Positions 47,543 through 57,885 of a stretch of DNA of 64,000 nt are shown here, in pieces. The position numbers and the translations under genes are program-made. How positions within the stretch are numbered: the first letter of the stretch is position 1; every line of letters starts with the position of its first letter. Source of the DNA: Methanohalophilus sp. RSK (GTDB lineage: Archaea; Halobacteriota; Methanosarcinia; Methanosarcinales; Methanosarcinaceae); assembly GCF_003722075.1 (NCBI RefSeq), contig NZ_RDSK01000009.1, positions 236,521 to 300,520 of the forward strand, written 5' to 3'. The notes below the pieces were generated by a model. The model did not search any database. It was not told the DNA's origin and was given only the letters and a program-made list of their open reading frames with translations.

Positions 47543-49107
47543 TGGAATTTGATATTGGAAAGGATGAGTTCATTTCACTTGTAAATAAGGAAGTCAATCC
47601 GGCCCTTGTACAGCTGGTAGCCGAGGTGGAAACGTCCCTTTCCCCACTTGACCTCTATACTCTTCTGGAAAATCATTTTGATTACTCCTATATTCTGGAA
47701 TCTGTAGAAAAAGAGAGCAGGCACGCACGTTTCTCTTTTGTAGGTGCAGACCCCCTTGCCTTACTTTCCGTAAAAGGCAGACGTGTTTGCCTGACAATGT
47801 CACATGAATCAGCCCTGACAGATTTGATGGAAAAAAGACTGGGAAATGTCTGCGATTCTCTTGAATCCAAATCCTGTCATTTTGAAGGAATCATAAAAAC
47901 CGGATATGAAGTTTTAGATGCCCTCAGGAAAGTATTCGTGACCGATGAGTCACTGCCCCTTCTCAATGCAAATCGATTTGACAGGCAGACTTTCCTGGGT
48001 GGAGCAATGGGATATGCCGGATATGACATTATCTATGACTGCTGGTTGAAACAGGAAATTCCAAAAGGCGCAGAGGAACCGGACATGCAGTTTATGTTCA
48101 CTACAAGTACCTTTGTTTTTGATCATCTTGAAAAGAGGACTTATTACGTGAAAACTCCACTTGCAAATTCCTCAAATGCAGCGCAGGTCTATAATGATGT
48201 ACTCGAAGAAGCCCGCAGCATGCAGGTAGTACTTAATCGGTCATCATTGATCAAGGAAAATGAATCAGCGGGAGGTGCGAAGAATGAAAATATTTCCTGC
48301 ACAATGGGCCGGACAGAATATGAAGATGCAGTAAGCAAGGCAAAGGAACATATCCTGGATGGGGATATTTTCCAGGTAGTCCTTTCAAGACGTTATGAAT
48401 TACCCTACCACAATAGTCCTCTTTACCTATACAGGAAACTACGCTCGATTAATCCGAGTCCTTACATGTATCTACTTTCGTTTAAGGATATGGCTGTGGT
48501 GGGTGCGAGTCCCGAAACCCTGATGACTGTGGATAATGGGCGTGTGATCACCAATCCTATCGCAGGGACATGCCCCAGGGGTGAAAACGAAAATGAAGAT
48601 TGTAGCTATGCCGAAACAATGCTACAGGACGAAAAAGAAAGGGCAGAACATGTGATGCTTGTTGATCTGTCCCGCAACGATGTACGCATGGTCTGTGAAG
48701 GTGGTTCTGTAAAAGTATCCGATTTTATGAAAGTGGTACGTTACTCTCATGTACAGCATATCGAAAGTACAGTGGAAGGTAAATTAAGACCCAAATGCGA
48801 CCAGTTCGATGCCATCAAGGCACTTCTTCCTGCAGGAACCCTTTCCGGTGCGCCCAAGATACGGGCAATGGAAATCATTAGACAACTTGAAGGAGTCGGC
48901 AGGGGTGTCTACGGAGGAGGGATCGGTTACTTTTCCTGGAACGGGGATGCAGACTTTGCAATTGCAATACGTACGGTTGTTATGAAAAAGGGATATGCAA
49001 TGATACAGGCAGGTGCCGGTATAGTTGCAGATTCAGTACCTTCAAAAGAATACGAGGAAACTGAGCGCAAAATGGCTGCAATGCTCAAAGCGGTAAGAGG
49101 GGAATGA
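47542..49107 (+). CDS. trpE: Anthranilate synthase component I
   Basis: About 521 residues. The chorismate-binding domain carries ILDGDIFQVVLSRRYELP, PSPYMYLLSF, SPETLMTV, NPIAGTCPRGEN, HVMLVDLSRNDV and GTLSGAPKIRAMEIIRQLEG. An N-terminal Trp-binding segment (EVETSLSPLDLYTLL, with LESVE) suggests feedback inhibition. The ATG overlaps the trpF stop. It uses ammonia supplied by TrpG. Confidence 0.95.
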   Translation: MEFDIGKDEFISLVNKEVNPALVQLVAEVETSLSPLDLYTLLENHFDYSYILESVEKESRHARFSFVGADPLALLSVKGRRVCLTMSHESALTDLMEKRLGNVCDSLESKSCHFEGIIKTGYEVLDALRKVFVTDESLPLLNANRFDRQTFLGGAMGYAGYDIIYDCWLKQEIPKGAEEPDMQFMFTTSTFVFDHLEKRTYYVKTPLANSSNAAQVYNDVLEEARSMQVVLNRSSLIKENESAGGAKNENISCTMGRTEYEDAVSKAKEHILDGDIFQVVLSRRYELPYHNSPLYLYRKLRSINPSPYMYLLSFKDMAVVGASPETLMTVDNGRVITNPIAGTCPRGENENEDCSYAETMLQDEKERAEHVMLVDLSRNDVRMVCEGGSVKVSDFMKVVRYSHVQHIESTVEGKLRPKCDQFDAIKALLPAGTLSGAPKIRAMEIIRQLEGVGRGVYGGGIGYFSWNGDADFAIAIRTVVMKKGYAMIQAGAGIVADSVPSKEYEETERKMAAMLKAVRGE

Positions 49108-49108
49108 T

Positions 49109-49693
49109 ATGAAAGTACTGTTTGTCAATAACCGGGATTCCTTTGTATGGAACCTGGTGGATGCCTTTTCCGTATTGGGTGTTGAAACCGTAGTTGTTCC
49201 AAATACAGTGGAAATGGAAGAGGTCAGAAATATAAAACCAGACGCCATTGTCATATCACCCGGCCCGGGCATTCCTGAAAGGGCTGAGGATATCGGCAAC
49301 TGCCTCCAGATTATTAAGGAATACGGTCCAAATACCCCTATACTGGGAGTTTGCCTTGGTCACCAGGCTATAAATCGGGCATACGGAGGCAGTACGGGCA
49401 GATGTGCAAATGGCCCCGTCCACGGCAAGGCTTCATCAATAATTCACAGTGATTCGCTTCTTTTTACGGGATTATCCGATCCTTTTGAAGGAGGAAGATA
49501 TCATTCACTGGAAGTTAAAGAACTTGCCCCTTCCCTGGAATCCATTGCCCATACAGAAGATGGCTCAATAATGGCGATTAAACATAAAGATTATCCTATC
49601 TATGGCATCCAGTTCCATCCTGAATCGGTACTGATGAAGGATGGTTTGAAAATTATTGAAAATTTTCTGGCTCTGAGCATACAGGAGGATTAA
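49109..49693 (+). CDS. trpG: Anthranilate synthase component II (glutamine amidotransferase)
   Basis: A 194-residue class I GATase. The nucleophilic Cys is in PILGVCLGHQAI, the His/Glu pair in YGIQFHPESVL, and the oxyanion region in ISPGPGIPE. It delivers ammonia to TrpE, whose stop it follows by one base. trpC, trpB and trpA are not in this window. Confidence 0.95.
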   Translation: MKVLFVNNRDSFVWNLVDAFSVLGVETVVVPNTVEMEEVRNIKPDAIVISPGPGIPERAEDIGNCLQIIKEYGPNTPILGVCLGHQAINRAYGGSTGRCANGPVHGKASSIIHSDSLLFTGLSDPFEGGRYHSLEVKELAPSLESIAHTEDGSIMAIKHKDYPIYGIQFHPESVLMKDGLKIIENFLALSIQED

Positions 49694-49727
49694 TCCTTAA
49701 TAATAGAGGCAATTGTATTCGGGACAT

Positions 49728-50267
49728 ATGTTTATTGCTTTAACCGGCACCCCAGGATGCGGGAAAACATCTATATCCGGGCTGCTTGAGAATGAATATG
49801 GGTATCGAGTGGTTCATTTAAATGAACTCATAAAATCCGAGAATCTTTTCATAGAAGAAGATGAGCAACGGGACTGTATGGTTACTGACCTTGATGTGGT
49901 ACAAAAGCGACTGTCAGTTATAGAAGAATCTGAAAATCCTGTAATTATTGACAGCCACATGGCCCATCTGATTGCAGATGTTTCCATCGTCCTACGTACG
50001 GCTCCCGACGAACTCAAAAAAAGGCTTGGGAAAAGGGGATATAAACCTGCAAAAGTGGATGAGAATATAGAAGCAGAATGCCTTGATGTTATACTTGTAG
50101 AGTCGGTTGAGAACTGTGAAATGGTATTTGAAATTGGTACCTCAGGCCGGAGTATAAGTAAAGTTGCCGGGGATGTAAAAGAGATAATCGATGGCATATC
50201 CTCAGGACATCCGCCCCTTGATAAATTCAAACCCGGTGCTTTTGATTGGAGCGGGGAAATATTCTGA
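49728..50267 (+). CDS. AK6/Fap7-type nucleoside monophosphate kinase
   Basis: About 179 residues beginning with the P-loop MFIALTGTPGCGKTSIS. VVHLNELIKSE and VIIDSHMAHLI match the archaeal adenylate kinase 6 family, and RLGKRGYKPAKVDENIEAE is the lid/arginine region. In archaea and eukaryotes this family works as an NMP kinase and in late small-subunit maturation. An in-frame TTG at 49713 is possible, but the ATG is the likelier start. It may be cotranscribed with trp. Confidence 0.85.
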   Translation: MFIALTGTPGCGKTSISGLLENEYGYRVVHLNELIKSENLFIEEDEQRDCMVTDLDVVQKRLSVIEESENPVIIDSHMAHLIADVSIVLRTAPDELKKRLGKRGYKPAKVDENIEAECLDVILVESVENCEMVFEIGTSGRSISKVAGDVKEIIDGISSGHPPLDKFKPGAFDWSGEIF

Positions 50268-50468
50268 TTACTTTTTCTTTTCCGGGTGTATTTCCTGATC
50301 CGGTGTTACGCCGTAATATCTGGTCCTTGCTTTTCCCCATATGCAACCTTCCTTGCCAAATATCTTGAGTTCAAGATTCTGGATTGCCTTACAGATAGGG
50401 TTTCCAGCCCTTGCTCCCCTGCATACAATACAATATTTTTCACAAAATACCGGTGCTTTATCAGTCAT
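50268..50468 (-). CDS. Small Cys-rich protein, possible zinc finger
   Basis: The 66 residues have six cysteines, including CEKYCIVCRGARAGNPIC at 9-26, and a Lys-rich end (HPEKKK). The C-x3-C-x2-C-x9-C pattern could hold a zinc ion or a cluster. It abuts the kinase gene tail to tail and lies downstream of mer-fpoF-nadM. I do not recognise the family. Confidence 0.6.
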   Translation of the reverse strand: MTDKAPVFCEKYCIVCRGARAGNPICKAIQNLELKIFGKEGCIWGKARTRYYGVTPDQEIHPEKKK

Positions 50469-50543
50469 TAGATGCCCCCTGCATATTCCTTACACTATAT
50501 AATATTCAACGGAGGTACTATAAAAAATTAAGGACGGGGGTTG

Positions 50544-51068
<525 letters not shown>

Positions 51069-52096
51069 TTATCTGATGCCACATTCATCGAAGCTGAACT
51101 TCTCGCAAACTTCAAGATAATGTTGTGAATTGTTGCTGTGTTTCATGGTTGCCAGTTTCTTGACAAGGTCCATTCCAGGTTTTGGATCTTCCATAATCTC
51201 AAGCTCGTCTTCAGCCATCTTGAAGTATTTTTCACCTTCATCTGTACGGATCAGGATACTGTTCCATCCGTCCGGTGCACCTACAGAACCTATTGATATA
51301 TCTGCTGAAACTGATGTGTAATCACAGCAGTGGTGGCAGGGGTTTCTGGCATGCGGACCAACCTGTGGGATCTTGACACTGTGACTTTCGCCATCCTTTG
51401 TATATGCCCAGAACTTACCCTTTGCGAAATCGAATTTTGCAACATCTTCAGGATTGAGTTCCATTATCTCTTTTATGATTTTTTCGGACATTACATCATG
51501 ATAAAAACTTTCCATACAAAGAAGCCCTATAATAACCACGATCTTGTCATTGACATTTTCGGATATTAGACGTGCACCGTGAGCCTGGCAGGGTACGCCG
51601 ATTACACCTATTTTATCATATTGTTCGAAGGGGTCCCTCAGAGCGGAGAGTACGGAATCATATGTGTATTTAGTACCTTTGGCTCTCTTGATTTGTTCTG
51701 GATCGGTGAAAACTTCCAGTTCGGTTTCCCAGTTGTCATTGCGGGTAATTCCCACAAAGCAGTCTACTTCTCCCAATTCAAGAAGCTTGCTTGCAATTGC
51801 AGTTGTTGCACCACCGTCCTGTCCTTCGATGTCACTTTTTGCACCAAAGAAACTCCTGACATTTGCGAATTCGTCCTCAACATAACCATCCACTACAGGA
51901 CAGATGCGCCCACAGGTATAGCAACCTTCACAGACATTTGGGGCAGCACCTTTGGCGTAAAGCTCCAAATTGTCCGGGTCTCTTACTTCGGCCCTTTTGT
52001 TCATGACGATGGCACCGGCAGGACATGCTGAAACACATGCCCCGCAAGCGGTACAGACGTCATAATCAATGACCTCTAGTATCTTCGGATGAACCA

Positions 52097-52097
<1 letters not shown>
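51069..52097 (-). CDS. fpoF: F420H2 dehydrogenase input subunit FpoF (FrhB family)
   Basis: The 342 residues carry two ferredoxin-like 4Fe-4S motifs, CTACGACVSACP (about 15-26) and CEGCYTCGRICP (about 56-67), then the F420/FAD-binding FrhB domain (GQDGGATTAIASKLLE, IGVPCQAHGARLI, NPCHHCCDYTSVSADISIG). FpoF oxidises F420H2 and passes electrons to the membrane Fpo complex and on to methanophenazine. In Methanosarcina mazei fpoF is also separate from the fpo operon and lies next to mer, as here. Free FpoF can also act as F420H2:ferredoxin oxidoreductase. Confidence 0.93.
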
Positions 52098-53315
<1,218 letters not shown>

Positions 53316-53438
53316 ATGGGAGTTCAAAAAGTAGGTGAAAAATACATTTGTAATATCTGTGGCAATGAAGTTGAAGTCACTGAAGTTGGCGGCGGAGTAC
53401 TTATTTGCTGCGGGGAAGAAATGGAACTCATGGAGTAA
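53316..53438 (+). CDS. Desulforedoxin-like small iron protein
   Basis: The 40-residue frame from ATG 53316 to TAA 53438 follows AAGGAG by about ten bases. Cys12 and Cys15 ([10 protein letters not shown]) and the adjacent Cys31-Cys32 (LICCGEEM) give the C-x2-C/CC rubredoxin-type iron site of desulforedoxin and of the N-terminal domain of desulfoferrodoxin. No superoxide reductase domain is attached. It probably carries single electrons in the redox cluster that follows. Confidence 0.88.
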   Translation: MGVQKVGEKYICNICGNEVEVTEVGGGVLICCGEEMELME

Positions 53439-53486
53439 TCATCCTGTTTATGTATATTTCTGAATCAATAAGGGAGTGAATCAATA

Positions 53487-53723
53487 ATGAAATGTTTTGA
53501 GTGTGCAAAAGAAAATAAAACTACTGACACTGTCGGCATATGCATCATATGTGGCAGAGGTGTCTGTATGGACCATCTTGTAAGAGAAAAAATTCCCGTA
53601 TTGGAAGGGGAATACGAAGTGAGGCTTAAGTGCATGGGTGATGCCTGTGAGTTAAAGAACATACAACCTCTACTCAAAATACTTTGCAAACCATGCCATG
53701 AGGCTTTGAAGGAAAACTTCTGA
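53487..53723 (+). CDS. DUF2180 Cys-rich protein (copy 1)
   Basis: The 78 residues begin MKCFECAKENKTTDTVGICI. Zinc-ribbon-like cysteine pairs are CxxC at 3-6, CIICGRGVCMDH at about 19-30, and CKPCHEAL near the end. This is the archaeal DUF2180 family, common in methanogens, function unknown. A second, diverged copy follows 10 bases later, suggesting a tandem duplication. Confidence 0.8.
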   Translation: MKCFECAKENKTTDTVGICIICGRGVCMDHLVREKIPVLEGEYEVRLKCMGDACELKNIQPLLKILCKPCHEALKENF

Positions 53724-53733
53724 GGTGAGTACC

Positions 53734-53952
53734 ATGATGAAATGTTATGACTGTGTTGAAGCAGGGAAAGATGTAGAAGCCGCTGCAGTATGTATTGTAT
53801 GCGGAAAAGGGCTGTGTATGAATCATTCTAAAGAAGTAAAACTACAGGTTTCAGTGGGAAAACCACCCGAGGTCAAACGCCTTCATAAAGGGCTTCCTCA
53901 CTTTATGTGTAACTATTGCTTCGACAATACATTAGAAGATTCTTTTGATTAA
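53734..53952 (+). CDS. DUF2180 Cys-rich protein (copy 2)
   Basis: The 72 residues start at ATG 53734 behind GAGGTGA. The layout matches copy 1: MMKCYDCVEAGKDVEAAAVC, CIVCGKGLCMNH, and a final CNYC. The middle has diverged and lost the extra CMGDACEL segment of copy 1. Metal binding is likely and the role unknown. An in-frame GTG at 53725 is unlikely as start because it is part of the ribosome site. Confidence 0.8.
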   Translation: MMKCYDCVEAGKDVEAAAVCIVCGKGLCMNHSKEVKLQVSVGKPPEVKRLHKGLPHFMCNYCFDNTLEDSFD

Positions 53953-53973
53953 ACCTATCGTAGGGATTAAGCA

Positions 53974-54324
53974 ATGACAGAACATGAGAAAGTAGTACAG
54001 GATATCGAGGATAAAATGGGGTTTGCCCCGAATATTCTCCACACCCTGAAGGAAATAGATCCCAATTTCGTAAAGAAGTACAGAAGATGTCACGACAAAC
54101 TGTTGTCAGACGGCGCCATACCTGCCAAGTACAAGATACTCATGGCACTAGCAGTCGTTGCCTCCAAACAGTGTGAGGCCTGTACAGTCTCCCAGATGAA
54201 GAGCGCTCTGAAAAATGGCGCCACAGCAGAGGAAATAATGGAAACGATGGAAGTGATCTCTATCACTTCAGGTGCACCTGCAGTTGCAGCATGCAGGGAA
54301 GCACTTAAGTTACTGCAGGAGTAA
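53974..54324 (+). CDS. Carboxymuconolactone decarboxylase family protein (AhpD-like)
   Basis: The 116 residues fold as a CMD helical bundle. The redox pair Cys67-Cys70 ([20 protein letters not shown]) is followed by the proton-relay-like region. AhpD-type members have peroxidase or disulfide reductase activity. It precedes the pentaheme cytochrome gene by 67 bases, consistent with an oxidative-stress or thiol-redox part in the cluster. Confidence 0.85.
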   Translation: MTEHEKVVQDIEDKMGFAPNILHTLKEIDPNFVKKYRRCHDKLLSDGAIPAKYKILMALAVVASKQCEACTVSQMKSALKNGATAEEIMETMEVISITSGAPAVAACREALKLLQE

Positions 54325-54391
54325 GGCAGCAAGGAGGCATACAAGCCTCCTTCTGATTAATATTGACGGGGGATTTCAGGAGGGGTGTGTA

Positions 54392-55762
54392 GTGAGAATT
54401 ATAACCGTATTTATAATTTTTACATTAGTTTTTGCCTGTGCCGGGGTTGTAGCAGATGCATCTCCCACTGAAGCAGATACCTTATCGCATGAAGATTTTA
54501 CTGCATATTCTACCTGCAACAGGTGCCATGCTATCACAACGAGCCAGTGGGAAGGCAGTATGCATTACCATGCTTTTGATGACCCTTTTTACCAGGAAGA
54601 ACTAAATCTTGCAAGTAAAGAGTCTAATGGCTCTCTTGATGTTTTCTGTACACGCTGTCACATACCTGTCGGTGTGGTTTCAGGGCAGGTCCCCCCTATA
54701 GATAACCCAAATATAAGTGAAGAGGCTGATGAAGGGGTGGGCTGTGATTTTTGCCACAGTGTAAAGGAATCCTCTGAGATAGGCAACGGAGGTTATGTGG
54801 TGGCTCCTTCTGAGACCAAGTACGGCCCCTTTGATGATTCCGAATCTGCGTTCCATGAATCCCAGTACAGCGAATTCTATACAAAATCAGAGTATTGCGG
54901 AATGTGCCACCAGATCACCCACCCAACATCCGGTGTGGTGCTGGACGACACCTATCAGGCATGGAGTGAAAGTTCCTATGCTGAAGAAAAAGTCCAATGC
55001 CAGGATTGCCATATGACACCGGGAATTACTGAATTTGAGACAAATCCCGGGCGTGCTGGATCAGGTGCACCCAAAAGAGACCATATATCGGTGCACAATT
55101 TCGCAGGAGCCAATGTTTTTGTTACAGGGATACTGGGTGAGGATGATCATAAGGAAATGGCAATTGAAAGACTTCAGGAAGCGGCCACACTTGAAGTAAG
55201 CATTCCCGAAAATGCACAACCTGGTGAAGAAGTTGCCATTGAAGTGTCAATTACGAATTCCGGTGCAGGCCATAATTTGCCTACAGGACTTACTGAAGCC
55301 AGGCAAATGTGGACCCAGGTGGATGTAAAAGACAGCCAGGGACGCGAAATTTACAGTTCAGGAAATCTGGATGAGGATGGCAATATCGAAAATGGAATTA
55401 TTTACTGGGCCGTATATTCCGATGCTGACGGCAATTCTACTCTAAAATTATGGGAAATTACAGATGTGATATATGATAACAGGATTGCACCTACATCTAC
55501 CGCTACAGAGATTCATAATTTCACAATACCGACAGATGCAACAAATCCCATCATTGTGGATACGAAATTGCTCTACAGGTCTGCTCCCCAGTCACTTATA
55601 GATGAACTATTTGGAGGAGAGTATGATGTTCCGATTGTAGAGATGGAGTCCTTTAAAGGCGGAATAAACGGTGAGGTAGGATCTGAAGGGACACCCGGAT
55701 TTGGTAGTGTTGTTGGTTTGATTGCATTATTAACAATTTATTTGTTTAGAAGGAAAATGTAA
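54392..55762 (+). CDS. Pentaheme cytochrome c with PGF-type C-terminal anchor
   Basis: The 456 residues begin at GTG 54392 behind AGGAGGGG. A signal peptide (about residues 1-22, IITVFIIFTLVFACAGVVADA) leads to five CxxCH heme sites with His46, His90, His122, His173 and His207. A beta-sandwich-like domain (about 255-410) follows, then a C-terminal PGFGSVVGLIALLTIYLFRRKM, which is the PGF-CTERM form processed by archaeosortase A. It would be exported, loaded with heme by the Ccm system and lipid-anchored at the surface. It differs from heptaheme MmcA. The electron partner is unknown. Confidence 0.88.
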   Translation: MRIITVFIIFTLVFACAGVVADASPTEADTLSHEDFTAYSTCNRCHAITTSQWEGSMHYHAFDDPFYQEELNLASKESNGSLDVFCTRCHIPVGVVSGQVPPIDNPNISEEADEGVGCDFCHSVKESSEIGNGGYVVAPSETKYGPFDDSESAFHESQYSEFYTKSEYCGMCHQITHPTSGVVLDDTYQAWSESSYAEEKVQCQDCHMTPGITEFETNPGRAGSGAPKRDHISVHNFAGANVFVTGILGEDDHKEMAIERLQEAATLEVSIPENAQPGEEVAIEVSITNSGAGHNLPTGLTEARQMWTQVDVKDSQGREIYSSGNLDEDGNIENGIIYWAVYSDADGNSTLKLWEITDVIYDNRIAPTSTATEIHNFTIPTDATNPIIVDTKLLYRSAPQSLIDELFGGEYDVPIVEMESFKGGINGEVGSEGTPGFGSVVGLIALLTIYLFRRKM

Positions 55763-55773
55763 GGAGGAAGAAT

Positions 55774-55965
55774 ATGCCACCAGTTGTAGACAAAGATAAA
55801 TGTATAGGAAGCGGAGAATGTGCTGAAGTATGTCCCACAGACGTTTTTGATCTGAAAGAAGATTCCAACGGGGATACAAAGTCAGTAGTTTCACGACCTG
55901 ATGACTGCATAGAATGTGAACAGTGTGTGGATGCCTGTCCGGCTGATGCCATTGTACTTGAGTGA
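55774..55965 (+). CDS. Ferredoxin with one 4Fe-4S site and one site lacking a Cys
   Basis: The 63 residues have two cluster motifs. The second, CIECEQCVDACP (45-56), is complete. The first, CIGSGECAEVCP (10-21), has Ser13 where the second Cys ligand belongs, leaving Cys10, Cys16 and Cys20. That ligand set suits a 3Fe-4S cluster or a Ser-ligated 4Fe-4S cluster. Cytosolic, 11 bases after the cytochrome gene and 15 before the iron-sulfur flavoprotein. Confidence 0.92.
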   Translation: MPPVVDKDKCIGSGECAEVCPTDVFDLKEDSNGDTKSVVSRPDDCIECEQCVDACPADAIVLE

Positions 55966-55980
55966 AAGGAGTGTGAGTTT

Positions 55981-56604
55981 ATGTCCGACAAGGACATTGT
56001 GAGAATACTTGGTATATCGGGCAGTCCTCGCAAAAAGGCAACTGCCCGTGCCGTGCAATATGCACTGGATTATGCAAAGGAAAAATACAATGCTGAAGTG
56101 GAGTATTTTTCTGCAAGCGGGAAAGAATTGAAATTCTGTATCCATTGCGATCATTGCATAAGGACCAAACAGGGATGTATACACAAAGATGATATCTCAG
56201 ACCTGTATGAGAAAATGTTGTGGGCGGATGCCTGGATAATAGGGACACCGGTATACCAGGGAAATGTCAGTGCACAGACCAAAACCATAATGGACAGGTG
56301 CAGGGCGGTTGTAGCGGCAAATCCCAAGGCATTCCAAAATAAAGTGGGTGCTGCACTGGCAGATGGAGGGGACCGTGTGGGAGGACAGGAGCCCGCCCTC
56401 CAGACCATATTGAATTTTTATGTAATCAGTGAAATGTTCCCTGTTGCCGGAGGCTCCTTCGGGTCAAATCTGGGAGGTACGCTGTGGTCCAAGGATAAAG
56501 GGGCAGAAGGAATAGATGAAGATGAGGAAGGCCTACGCAGTCTGCGCCGTACAATGAAAAAACTTATTGAGACATCCAGGCAAATGAAAAAACTGGAACA
56601 ATAA
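55981..56604 (+). CDS. Iron-sulfur flavoprotein (Isf type)
   Basis: The 207 residues have a flavodoxin-like FMN fold: ILGISGSPRKKATARAV at the start. The compact cluster motif of the Isf family is CIHCDHCIRTKQGC, with Cys53, Cys56, Cys59 and Cys66. GTPVYQGNVSAQTKTIMDR and a C-terminal coiled segment follow. In Methanosarcina, Isf takes electrons from ferredoxin and can reduce O2 and H2O2. Its position after a ferredoxin gene supports the same flow here. Confidence 0.92.
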   Translation: MSDKDIVRILGISGSPRKKATARAVQYALDYAKEKYNAEVEYFSASGKELKFCIHCDHCIRTKQGCIHKDDISDLYEKMLWADAWIIGTPVYQGNVSAQTKTIMDRCRAVVAANPKAFQNKVGAALADGGDRVGGQEPALQTILNFYVISEMFPVAGGSFGSNLGGTLWSKDKGAEGIDEDEEGLRSLRRTMKKLIETSRQMKKLEQ

Positions 56605-56617
56605 AGGAGAGCATAGA

Positions 56618-57316
56618 TTGCAATTTGATGCAAAGCTTATGGAAACTATTCCCAGAACGGAAGACGTGCTAAGTTTCCTATTTCCCCGGCCAGATGGTTT
56701 TGAGTATCTGGCAGGCCAGTACATCATGGTAGAACTGGAAATCAACGGCAATAAGGTACGCAAACCCTTTACCATCTCAAGTGCCCCCTCCAATAAGGAA
56801 TATATAGAATTTACCAAGAAATTGACCGGCCATGAATTTTCCAATGCACTGGCTTTACTTCAGCCGGGTGACACGATAGGCATTGAAGGCCCTTTCGGTA
56901 AAATGACCTATTCAGGAGAATATGACAAAATTGCCCTTATTAGCGGTGGTATTGGCATTACTCCGATGATTAGTATATTGCATTATTGCACAGATAAGGG
57001 AATGGATACAGATATTGTAATGATATCCAGTAACAAAACAGAGCAGGATATTGCCTTTAGAGATGAACTGGAAATTATGCAAAAACACAATCCTAATCTG
57101 AAAGTTGTACATACCTTAACCAGGGCTTCCAATGATTGGGCAGGTTGCAGAGAGCGTGTCTGTGAAAGCATGATATTGCGTGAGATTCCGGATTACAGAG
57201 ACCGTATGTTCTACTTATGTGGCCCGCCACCAATGGTGAAGGCTGTCAGGGAAATACTATATGAAATGGACATCGATAAAACAAAAGTAAAATATGAACT
57301 ATTTACGGGTTATTAA
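56618..57316 (+). CDS. Ferredoxin-NADP reductase-like FAD oxidoreductase
   Basis: The 232 residues begin at TTG 56618 behind AAAGGAG. The FAD site is RKPFTISSAPS (about 49-59), the nucleotide-binding domain is ALISGGIGITPMISILHY (about 108-125) and FYLCGPPPMVKAVREIL is the C-terminal NAD(P) motif. There is no ferredoxin domain. It would connect NAD(P)H with the flavoproteins or ferredoxin next to it. The stop is 17 bases before the archaeoflavoprotein gene. Confidence 0.88.
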   Translation: MQFDAKLMETIPRTEDVLSFLFPRPDGFEYLAGQYIMVELEINGNKVRKPFTISSAPSNKEYIEFTKKLTGHEFSNALALLQPGDTIGIEGPFGKMTYSGEYDKIALISGGIGITPMISILHYCTDKGMDTDIVMISSNKTEQDIAFRDELEIMQKHNPNLKVVHTLTRASNDWAGCRERVCESMILREIPDYRDRMFYLCGPPPMVKAVREILYEMDIDKTKVKYELFTGY

Positions 57317-57333
57317 CTTACAGGAGTGATACT

Positions 57334-57885
57334 ATGAAAAGAATCGCATGGGGAATTACAGGCTCAGGTGACCTTATAAAAGAGACATATGACATAATGG
57401 TAGACATAAAGAAAAAAACCGATATTGAGTTTATGGTATTTCTTTCAAGAGAAGGGGAAACTGTAATGAAATGGTATCGCATGTGGGATGATATTCAAAA
57501 GGATTTCCCTAACTTCAAAGCAGATGCGGGACCAAACTCGCCTTTTATTGCCGGCCCACTGCAGGTTGGCCATTATGATGCTTTAATAATCGCACCGGCT
57601 ACAGCCAATTCTGTTGCCAAGATAGCGCACGGTATTGCCGATACTCTTGTAACAAATGTGGTGGCCCAGACAGCAAAAGGACAGACCCCAATTTATGTCC
57701 TGCCTGTAGATCAGGTACGGGGTGAGGTTACCACCTATGCACCCAGTGGAAGAGAAATGAAATTGAAGATGCGGGACATTGATGTTACCAATTCAGAAAA
57801 ACTGGCTGAAATGGAAAACATGCACATATTGACAAAACCTGATGATATTTATGAACTGGTGAATATAGAACCAAAAGGGGACTAA
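57334..57885 (+). CDS. afpA: Archaeoflavoprotein (AfpA/DmrX-like flavoprotein)
   Basis: A 183-residue flavoprotein-fold protein: MKRIAWGITGSGDLIKETYD, PFIAGPLQVGHYDALIIAPATANSVAKIA and LVTNVVAQTAKG are the FMN-binding regions. Relatives are AfpA of Archaeoglobus, which takes electrons from ferredoxin and works with Isf, and DmrX, which reduces dihydromethanopterin. Last gene of the cluster; its stop overlaps that of the convergent DUF429 gene. Context favours AfpA; dihydromethanopterin reduction remains possible. Confidence 0.82.
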   Translation: MKRIAWGITGSGDLIKETYDIMVDIKKKTDIEFMVFLSREGETVMKWYRMWDDIQKDFPNFKADAGPNSPFIAGPLQVGHYDALIIAPATANSVAKIAHGIADTLVTNVVAQTAKGQTPIYVLPVDQVRGEVTTYAPSGREMKLKMRDIDVTNSEKLAEMENMHILTKPDDIYELVNIEPKGD

